From NCBI RefSeq assembly GCF_030283205.1, contig NZ_JASNWF010000023.1, positions 111,880 to 175,879 of the forward strand: a DNA stretch of 64,000 nt, written 5' to 3'. The translations under genes and the position numbers were made by a program. Numbering within the stretch: the stretch's first letter is position 1; each line of letters begins with the position of its first letter. Below are positions 1-7,100 of the stretch, piece after piece. Under the pieces are notes generated by a model, which was given only the letters and a program-made list of their open reading frames with translations, did no database searches and was not told the DNA's origin. Source of the stretch: Actinomadura opuntiae. Its GTDB lineage: Bacteria; Actinomycetota; Actinomycetes; Streptosporangiales; Streptosporangiaceae.

Positions 1-398
1 AGATCGCGCGGGCGGCCGGGGTGTCCCTGTCGACCGCCCATGACGTGCGCAAACGGCTGTCGCGGCAGCAGAACCCGGTGCCCGAGCGGTACGCCGGGCC
101 GCCCGCCCGGCCGCGCACCGGCGGGGCCGCGCCGGGGCGGGCCGGCGGCGCGGGACGCGCAGACCGGCAGCGCGACCACGGCGCGATCCTGCGCACGCTG
201 ATGAAGGACCCCTCGCTGCGCAACACCGACACCGGGCGGCAGCTCCTGATGCTGCTGCGGGCGCGCGTCATCGCGCCCGGCGACTGGGCCGACCTGCTGG
301 ACTCGGTGCCCCCGCACTGCCGGGAGGCCGTCGCCGAGCTGGCCCGCCACTGCGCGACCAGCTGGCACCGGCTCGCCGACGAGCTCGACCGGCGCTGA
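1..398 (+). CDS. C-terminal part of a ParB-like/HTH transcriptional regulator (cut by window edge)
   Basis: The reading frame is open to the left edge, so only the C-terminal part is seen. The first residues (IARAAGVSLSTAHDVRKRL) look like the recognition end of a helix-turn-helix. A Pro/Ala/Gly-rich linker follows, then a helical tail (about residues 60-125 counted from the GTG at 21) with alternating Leu/Arg and a conserved-looking PPHCREAVAELARHC segment. This arrangement resembles the C-terminus of ParB-domain regulators found in actinomycete biosynthetic clusters; that is family knowledge from memory, since the ParB domain itself would lie off the window. The GTG at 21 falls inside the HTH and is not a credible start. 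The gene runs toward the AraC-type gene and may belong to the same locus. Confidence 0.6.
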   Translation, partial: IARAAGVSLSTAHDVRKRLSRQQNPVPERYAGPPARPRTGGAAPGRAGGAGRADRQRDHGAILRTLMKDPSLRNTDTGRQLLMLLRARVIAPGDWADLLDSVPPHCREAVAELARHCATSWHRLADELDRR

Positions 399-758
399 CC
401 CCGCGCCGCCCGCACGGGACGCACCCGTCCCCGTCCCCGCCCCGCACGCGCGCCCGCGGCCCTACCGCGGCCGCCGCCGCGCCTCCCGCCGCGCCTCCCG
501 CCGCGCTCCGCCGCCGCGCCCCCGGCCGCCCCGTGCCCGGGAATGCTCCGAGAATTTAATCGTCAACTTTATTACGGCGTTATGTTCGGAGCCTCTTCGT
601 TGACCGCGCCACACCATTTCAATAACGTTGGCGTTGCGATCAGATCAATGGTCACGGCGCGATGACGGCGATCCTGAAACGCCTTTTGCCCGGCATTTCT
701 CGTCGACTTCTCGCGCCCGTATCCCCGACCGGGTCACGGAACGGAAGGATGCCGCGTC
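399..758. other. Intergenic leader of the AraC-type gene, no gene seen
   Basis: The first 140 bases are low-complexity C/G-rich sequence without a credible gene. From about 541 the composition drops sharply and becomes AT-rich, as expected for a promoter of the gene at 759. A 7-bp inverted repeat (GCTCCGA at 545-551 and TCGGAGC at 586-592) encloses this AT-rich stretch. The 10-mer GCGTTATGTT at 578-587 recurs with one change in the divergent promoter at 12209-12218. These are possible regulator sites but nothing more can be claimed. Confidence 0.4.
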
Positions 759-1532
759 ATGCGCAACATCTCCGAAGAGGCCGTTGAGCGAGTCATCGAG
801 AACATGTACCTGAATCTGGGCGAGCAGCTCACCATCGACGACATGGCCCGCACCGCGTTGTTCAGCAAGTTCCATTTCTCCCGCATCTTCCGCCAGGTGA
901 CGGGGGTGTCGCCGGGCCGGTTCCTGTCCGCGCTGCGGCTGCAGGAGGCCAAGCGGCTGCTCATCTCCACCACCCTGACCGTGGCCGACATCAGCAACCG
1001 GGTCGGGTACACCAGCGTCGGCACGTTCAGCTCCCGGTTCAAGAGCAGCGTCGGCCTGGCCCCGTCCCTCTACCGGCAGAACCGCGGCGTGCGGGCGCGG
1101 ATCCCCACCGACCCGCGGCGCAACGACTGGGGCACCCGGTCGGTGTCGGTCGCCGGGCACATCCTCCCGCCGGAGGACGGCACGGCCGGCACCGTGTTCG
1201 TCGGCCTGTTCCCCGAGCCGATCCCGCAGGGCTCCCCCATCCGCTGCACCGTGCTGAACGGGCCGGGCCGCTACCGGCTCCCGCGGGTCCCGCAGGGCAC
1301 CTGGTACGTCCTGGCGCACTCCCTCCCGGACGGCCACGACCCGTTGCCGGCCGACCCGTTCACCGCCGACCCCGTGCCGTGGGTGGGCAGCCACGGCCCG
1401 ATCTCCATCGCCGCGGACACCCTGCCGCCCTCGGTGGACGTCCGGTTGCGCCCCATGCGGGTGATAGACCCGCCGGTGCTGCTCGCCCTCACCGACATCC
1501 GGGCGAACGCCCTCAACGCCACCGCCGGCTGA
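759..1532 (+). CDS. AraC/XylS-family transcriptional regulator with C-terminal beta-sandwich-like domain
   Basis: Two helix-turn-helix units occupy residues 9-105, ending in the AraC signature region (RVGYTSVGTFSSRFKSSVGL, residues 81-100). Unlike most AraC proteins the DNA-binding domain is N-terminal. The remaining 150 residues look like a small beta-sandwich (GTVFVGLFPEPIPQG, GRYRLPRVPQGTWYVLAH), reminiscent of carboxypeptidase-regulatory-like folds, and may sense a ligand. The start is ATG with GGAAGG about 10 nt upstream. It converges on the P450 at the end of the polyketide operon and is the best candidate for its pathway-specific regulator; that role is inferred from position only. Confidence 0.85.
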   Translation: MRNISEEAVERVIENMYLNLGEQLTIDDMARTALFSKFHFSRIFRQVTGVSPGRFLSALRLQEAKRLLISTTLTVADISNRVGYTSVGTFSSRFKSSVGLAPSLYRQNRGVRARIPTDPRRNDWGTRSVSVAGHILPPEDGTAGTVFVGLFPEPIPQGSPIRCTVLNGPGRYRLPRVPQGTWYVLAHSLPDGHDPLPADPFTADPVPWVGSHGPISIAADTLPPSVDVRLRPMRVIDPPVLLALTDIRANALNATAG

Positions 1533-1548
1533 CGCCCCCATGAACGGG

Positions 1549-1594
1549 TCCGGCACCGTCTCCGCCCCGGGGCTCGGGTGGAGACGGTGCCGGA
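1549..1594. terminator. Perfect 15-bp stem terminator between convergent genes
   Basis: TCCGGCACCGTCTCC at 1549-1563 is repeated exactly inverted at 1580-1594 with a 16-nt loop. It lies between the 3' ends of the AraC-type gene and the P450 gene, so it probably ends both transcripts. There is no T-run, as is common in high-GC actinomycetes. Confidence 0.85.
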
Positions 1595-1635
1595 TCTCGC
1601 TCACGGCGCGCCGGACCCGGCGCCACCGGGGCCTG

Positions 1636-3135
1636 TCAGCGGAGGGGACGGACCTGCATCGGCAGCCCGCCGCGCATCCGCAGCGACAGCATCGGTTCGG
1701 GGACGACCCGATGCCCCGGCACGACCGTCAGCCGCAACTCCCGGGCGATCAGCGCCAGCACGAACGTCGCCTCCATCAGCCCGAGATGGTTGCCCACGCA
1801 GAACCGCGGCCCGGCCCCGAACGGGATGTAGGCGTACCGCGGACGGGCGGCCGCCCCGCCCGGCGCGAACCGCTCCGGGTCGAACCGTTCCGGGTCGTGC
1901 CAGAAGGCGGGGTTGCGGTGCAGGGTGTACGGGGAGATCAGCACGTCCGACCCGGCCGGGACGCGGTAGCCGCCCACCTCGTCCTCCGCCTGCGCGGTGC
2001 GGGTGAGGATCCACACCGGCGGGTACAGCCGGACGGCCTCCTCGATGACCATCCCGGTGTAGGTGAGGCGGTGCAGGTCGTCGTACTCGGGGAGCCGGTC
2101 GCCGAGGACCTCGACGGCCTCCTCGTGCAGCCGCCGCGCCACCTCCGGATGCCGGTCGATCAGGTACAGCGACCAGCCGAGCGTGCTCGCGGTCGTCTCG
2201 TGCCCCGCGAGCAGCAGCGTCACCAGCTCGTCGTGCAGCCGGCGGCGCCCGGCGCGCGGATCGCCGTCCTCCCGCGCGGACGCGATGAGCCGGGCGAGCG
2301 CGTCGTCCCCGTCGGCGCCGCGCGCGGTCCGCTCGGCCACCAGCCGGTCCACGACCCGGCCCAGCTCCGCCCGGGCGCGCCGGAACCGCAGCTGCGTGGG
2401 CAGCGGCGTCCACAGCGGGACAGCGCTGAGCGTGACCATGTCGAACATCGCCTGGTCCTGGACGGCCTCGAACGCGTGCCCGATCCCGCCGAACGCGCCG
2501 AGATCGGCGTCCAGGAGCGTGCGGCCGAGGACGCCGAGGGTGAGCCCGGTCAGCTCGCCCATCACCTCGACGGCCCCGCGATCGGCGTGCGCGCGCAGCC
2601 GGTCGACGAGACCGGCGGCCTCCTCGGCGACCACGGCGGCCTGCGCGGCGATCCTGGCCTGCCGGAAGACCGGCTGGATCGTGCGGCGCTGTGCGCGCCA
2701 CCGGTCGCCCTCGCTGGTCAACAGCCCGTCGCCCAGGGCGCGGCGGGCCTGCGCGAGGCCGATGCCCTTGTGGTAGTTGGCCGCGTTGTCCGCCAGGACG
2801 TGCTTGGCGTGCCGGGGATGGTTGAAGATGTAGAGCGTCTTCGGCCCGGCCGCGACCCGGACGGCGTCGCCGTAACGCGTCGTCGCGTCCATCATCAGCC
2901 CCAGCCGGTCCCGGACGAGCTTCGCGAAGATCCCCGGCATCGCCCGGCGCGGCGGCCCCGGCGGCGTCCGCCCCGCAGCGCGCGCCTTCACTCCCTGGGG
3001 TGAGGCGACCCGGTCCGCTTCGCTCATATCTGCCTCCTGCGGGGGGACGACCCCCCGCGCCCCCCGATCCGCTTCGCTCATGCCTGCACCCTGCGGGGGG
3101 ACGACCCCCCGCGCCCCCCGGTTCGCTTCGCTCAT
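1636..3135 (-). CDS. Cytochrome P450 monooxygenase
   Basis: This is probably a tailoring oxygenase for the product of the adjacent PKS. Counting from the first ATG (3135) it has 499 residues. Clear P450 marks are the I-helix AGHETT (310-315), the K-helix ExxR (E366-R369) and the heme loop FGAGPRFCVG (439-448) with ligand Cys446. The first ATG overlaps the flavin reductase stop (ATGA), implying translational coupling. However, ATG recurs in frame at 3081 and 3027 because the N-terminus is made of a 54-bp repeat (MSEA[ND]RGARGVVPPQ). The P450 fold only begins near residue 65, so the true start may be any of the three. No redox partner is adjacent; the neighbouring flavin reductase is not a typical P450 partner. 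Confidence 0.93.
   Translation of the reverse strand: MSEANRGARGVVPPQGAGMSEADRGARGVVPPQEADMSEADRVASPQGVKARAAGRTPPGPPRRAMPGIFAKLVRDRLGLMMDATTRYGDAVRVAAGPKTLYIFNHPRHAKHVLADNAANYHKGIGLAQARRALGDGLLTSEGDRWRAQRRTIQPVFRQARIAAQAAVVAEEAAGLVDRLRAHADRGAVEVMGELTGLTLGVLGRTLLDADLGAFGGIGHAFEAVQDQAMFDMVTLSAVPLWTPLPTQLRFRRARAELGRVVDRLVAERTARGADGDDALARLIASAREDGDPRAGRRRLHDELVTLLLAGHETTASTLGWSLYLIDRHPEVARRLHEEAVEVLGDRLPEYDDLHRLTYTGMVIEEAVRLYPPVWILTRTAQAEDEVGGYRVPAGSDVLISPYTLHRNPAFWHDPERFDPERFAPGGAAARPRYAYIPFGAGPRFCVGNHLGLMEATFVLALIARELRLTVVPGHRVVPEPMLSLRMRGGLPMQVRPLR
3013..3135 (-). repeat. 54-bp tandem repeat carrying start codons and a G6/C6 hairpin
   Basis: Two full units (3135-3082 and 3081-3028) and a truncated third begin with ATGAGCGAAGCG. 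The two full units contain the hairpin GGGGGGTCGTCCCCCC (plus-strand 3041-3056 and 3095-3110). Each unit restates an in-frame ATG for the P450. A related GAGCG(A/C)AGCG plus hairpin arrangement occurs at 40101-40152, suggesting a dispersed element. Confidence 0.85.
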
Positions 3136-3644
3136 GCTGTTACCTCCGTCCGCTCGGGACGCACCGCATGGAAGCGCCCGTCGAAGAACAGCAGCGCCCC
3201 GTCGGCGTCCCGGCGGCTCATCGACAGCAGCCGCGCCGTGAAGATGGTGTGGTCGCCGCCGTCGTAGCGGCGCCACACCTCGCACTCGAAACCGGCGGCC
3301 GCCCCGGTGATCAGCGGCACCCCGGTCAGCGCGCCGGGGTGCCAGTCGACCGCGTCGAACTGCGCGGCGCCGAGCGCCCGCGCCGGGTTCGCGAAGTGCC
3401 GGGCGACCGCCTGCTGGTCCGCCGCGAGCACCGACACCCCGAACCGGGCGCGGCCGAGCAGGTTGCGGTGCATGTTGGCGCCGCGGCCGACGCACACCAG
3501 GATCAGCGGCGGGTCCAGCGACACCGAGGTGAAGGAGTTCGCGGTCATCCCGTGCGGGCGCGGGCCGCCGACGGTGAGCACGGTGACGCCCGTCGCGAAC
3601 GTCCCGAGCGCCCGGCGCAGCGCCGCGGTGTCGAAGGCGCTCAC
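3132..3644 (-). CDS. Flavin reductase (HpaC/ActVB-like, enediyne E6-type)
   Basis: A 170-residue protein of the flavin reductase-like FMN-binding family, which supplies reduced flavin to two-component monooxygenases. The family signature GMTANSFTSVSLDPPLILVC is intact near residue 33, and the C-terminal half carries the usual GDHTIFTARL segment. The start is GTG at 3644 and overlaps the thioesterase stop (GTGA); its own stop overlaps the P450 ATG. Enediyne clusters such as C-1027 contain a comparable reductase (SgcE6), which fits the context. No partner flavin monooxygenase is visible in the window, so its electron acceptor is unknown. Confidence 0.9.
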   Translation of the reverse strand: MSAFDTAALRRALGTFATGVTVLTVGGPRPHGMTANSFTSVSLDPPLILVCVGRGANMHRNLLGRARFGVSVLAADQQAVARHFANPARALGAAQFDAVDWHPGALTGVPLITGAAAGFECEVWRRYDGGDHTIFTARLLSMSRRDADGALLFFDGRFHAVRPERTEVTA

Positions 3645-4093
3645 GCGGTCCCTCCCACCTCGGCGAGGCCCGCCGTGTAGGGCTGCAGCGCCCGGGCGAG
3701 GGCGTCGGGGATCCGGGCAGGCACCGTCCGGCCGTTCGGGCCGCGCATGCACGCGACCCGCTGCCGTCCGCGCGCCACGAGCGTGTCGGCGCCGCCGTCC
3801 AGCCGGACGTAGTCGAACCCGAACTCCAGCTGCGTCTGCGCCAGCTCCAGCAGCCGCATCCGGATCGACAGCTCGTCGAAGGCGGTGATCTCGGCGAAGA
3901 ACTCGCAGTCGACGCGGAGGGTGAACAGCTTGAGGTCGCGGTTCAGGTCGTCCAGGACGGCCGGGGCGCGCTGTTTGAGGAACATCTCCCGGCACCGGCC
4001 CTGCCAGCTCAGGTAGTTGACGTAGTAGACGTTCCCGACGAGGTTGGTCTCCTCGAAACCGACCGTGTGCAGGTACTCGTAGTAGTGGCCCAT
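3641..4093 (-). CDS. Hot-dog thioesterase of the enediyne type (TEBC/E10-like)
   Basis: A 150-residue acyl-CoA thioesterase of the 4-hydroxybenzoyl-CoA thioesterase superfamily. In enediyne pathways this enzyme releases the polyene chain from the iterative PKS by hydrolysis. The N-terminus (HTVGFEETNLVGNVYYVNYL, residues 9-28) is characteristic of the CalE7/SgcE10/DynE7 group, including the NVYYVNY segment that lines the active site. It begins 27 nt after the PKS stop and overlaps the flavin reductase by 4 nt, so it is co-transcribed. Length matches the family. Confidence 0.95.
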   Translation of the reverse strand: MGHYYEYLHTVGFEETNLVGNVYYVNYLSWQGRCREMFLKQRAPAVLDDLNRDLKLFTLRVDCEFFAEITAFDELSIRMRLLELAQTQLEFGFDYVRLDGGADTLVARGRQRVACMRGPNGRTVPARIPDALARALQPYTAGLAEVGGTA

Positions 4094-4119
4094 GCTGTGC
4101 GGCGACCGCCCTTCTCGGG

Positions 4120-7100
4120 TCAGGCGCGGCCGGTGGCGACCGGCCGGCTCAGGACTGCGAACACGACCGGCTCCGGGACGTCCCGCAGGGTCGTGGCGAA
4201 CGTGGCGACGCGCAGGTCGCCGGAGGCCAGCACCACCCAGCCGGGGCGGGCCGGCGGCAGCAGGGTCAGCGGCGCGCCGGCGGGCAGCCCCGCCTTCTGC
4301 AGGCATTCCCTCGCAGCCCATATCCGCGTTCCGGCCGTGCCGGAATTCGCGTCCTGCTCGGCGGTGACGAGGTCCAGAAGCGGGCGGTGCGGGCCGAGCA
4401 GGCCGTCCCACTCGGCGTCCGGACGGGGCGCGGCGAGCTCGGCGTCGCAGCCCAGCGGACCCGGTCCGGCGACCGCGAAGGTCAGCCCGGGGCCGTGCGA
4501 GACCGACACCGCGGTGGCGTCGCCGGACGCGCCGTCCAGTTCGGGGCGGCCGTCGGGCCGGTACCGCAGGACGGCCGGACGGCCCAGCGCACGACTCACC
4601 GCGAGAGCCGACCGCGCGCGGCGCGCCTCGACACCCGTCCCGGCTTCGGTGTGCGGTTCGGGTTCGACGCCGACCGCGACGCTGATCCCGGCGACGTCGG
4701 CGAGCGTGCGCTCCAGGTGGCCGGAGAGCAGCGGCCCGACCCATGGCCCGGTGCCGTCGGACCGGCGGACGGCCCGCAGCCGCAGGCCCTCCCAGCGTTC
4801 GACGACGGTGCCGTCCCCGTCCCGCACCGCGATGTCGTAGGTGTAGGTGTCGCCGTCCTGCGCGCGTTCGGTGGCGCAGTAGCGGAGCGTGCCGGTGAGC
4901 TTGTCCCCGCCGGGGTACAGCCGCTCGATCCCGACCGGCAGGAGCGTGGCGTCGGGGACGCAGACCTGGTTGCCGTGCATCAGCGCGTCCCGCAGCCCGG
5001 GGTCGCCGAGCACCAGCGCGTCGGGAAGGTATCCGGCGAACCAGTCGGCCGGGACGGCGGCCACGTCCGCGTCGACGTGCCGGGCGGCGGCCCGGCGATA
5101 GCCGCGCAGCCGGTGGAAGCGCTCGCCCTGGAACAGCACGCCGCCGTACAGGTCGGCGCCGGGGTCGAGGGGGACGGCCGGCAGCGCGTCGGGCACCTGC
5201 TCGGGCGGGCCCCCCTCCGGGCCGCCGGCGCCGTAGCGCAGCCGGGCCCGGAAGTGGTCGGCGGCGAAGCCGGTCTCCGCGCTGCGGATCGCCACCTCGA
5301 CGGTGTCGTCGCCGGTCACCACGGCCGCGATCCGGACGGCGGTGGACCCGTCCGGCGGCACCACCACCGGCCGCAGGAACTCGACGTCCTCGAAGACAGG
5401 TGTCCCGGCGTGTCCGGCGACGGCGCGGGCGGCCTGCGCCATCGCCTCCATCCCGAACACGGCGGGGAACAGCGCGTTCCCGTCGAGGTGGTGGTCGGGC
5501 AGGTACCGGTCGGTGCCGGCGCCGAGCTCGACCTCGGTGACCAGCTCGACGCCCGGGTAGTGGACGAGGACGCGGTCGACGAAGCGCAGCAGCGGCAGCT
5601 CGGGCCGGTCCCGGCGGACGGTGTCGACGCGCCCGGTGCGGCCGCTGACGACGACCACGGGCGGCGCGTCCGGGTCGGCGACCAGCCGGCGCATCAGCGC
5701 CACGCCCTGGTCGGGGCCGATCGGGGTGATCCCGTCGCGGGCGAGCGACTCCACCACCGCGAGGCGCTCTCCCATGCCGACGCCGGACCACACCGACCAT
5801 TCCACGCACAGGCACCGGCAGGCCGGGTGCCGTTCGGCGAACGCGCGGGTCAGGTGGGCCATCCAGTCGTTGGCGACGGCGTAGTGCGCCTCGCCGGGCA
5901 GCCCGCTGCGGCCGATGATGCTGCCGAAGGCGACCAGCAGCCGCAGCGCGCCGGGGTCGACGGCGCCGAGCACCGCCTCCAGCCCGTCGATCTTGGGGGC
6001 GATGGCGGCGCGGAAGGCGTCCGCGTCGAGGTTGGGCAGGGCGGCGGGCTCGTTGCGGCCGGCGCCGTGCAGCACGCCGGTGACCGGGCCGAGCGCGGCG
6101 CCGATCTCGGCGACCGCGGCCTGGACCTGCGCCGGGTCGGTCACGTCGGCGCGGACGTAGTGGACGCGGGCCCCGGCGTCCGCCATGCGCCGCAGGTTCG
6201 CGGCGAGCTCGTCGTCGCCCGCGGGGTCGGAGCGTCCGAGGACGGCGAGCGCGGCGCCGGTGCCCGCGGCGACGGCGAGCGCGCACTCGGCGGTGATGCC
6301 CTTGCCGCCGCCGGTGACGAGCAGGACGTCGTCCGGGCCGAGCGGCGGCTCCTCCCGTTCGGGCGTCACCGGCATCGGCCGCAGCGTGGGGACGAGGCGG
6401 CGCCCGTCGGCGTCGTGCATGACCTCGCTGAAGCCCGCGGTGGCGGCGACCTCGGCGACGACGCGGTCCACGGCGTCGGGGACGGCGGGCAGGTGGACGA
6501 CGGTGACGCGCAGCCGCGGGGCCTCCAGGCGCAGCGTCTTGGCCAGCCCGGCGGCGCCGCGCCCGTCGCCGGTGAGCACGAACCGGGTGACGGAGCCGTC
6601 GGCGAGCGCGGCGTGCGCGCCGTCCAGCGCGAGCCGCAGCGCGTCCTCGTCGCAGTCGGGGGGCAGGCAGACCAGGACGCCCGCGCCGACGCGGGCGCGT
6701 TGCAGCGCCTGCCGCAGCGCGCCGGCGAAGGGGTGCCCGGCGGGCGCGTACAGCGTCCAGGGGCCGTCCTCCTCGGGCTCGGCGGGCGGGGCGGGCGGGG
6801 CGGGGTCGAGGTCGACGGTGAACGCGCGCGCCCACGCCGCGGCGCCCTCGGCCGCGGGGGCGGCGGGCGCGCCGCCGGCGGTCTCGGCGAGGGTGTCGAG
6901 GGCGGCGGCCAGCTCGCCGAGGGACGCAGTCGCGTAGTTCACGACGGTCTGCGCGGGCGGCAGGTCCAGCAGCAGCGCCGCCTGGTTCATCAGCTGCCCG
7001 ACGGTGATGGACGACAGGTGCAGGTCGTCCAGCGGCCTGCTGTCGTCGCGGACCAGTTCGGCGGGCAGCTCGGCGCGCTCGGCGGCCAGGCGGCGCAGCA

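Noticed and set aside
1540..3003. Long plus-strand open frame over the P450
   Set aside because: It is a complement of the P450 codons; the minus-strand frame carries all P450 motifs.
3132..3644. Flavin reductase as direct redox partner of the P450
   Set aside because: The family delivers free reduced flavin to flavin monooxygenases; adjacency alone does not support P450 reduction.
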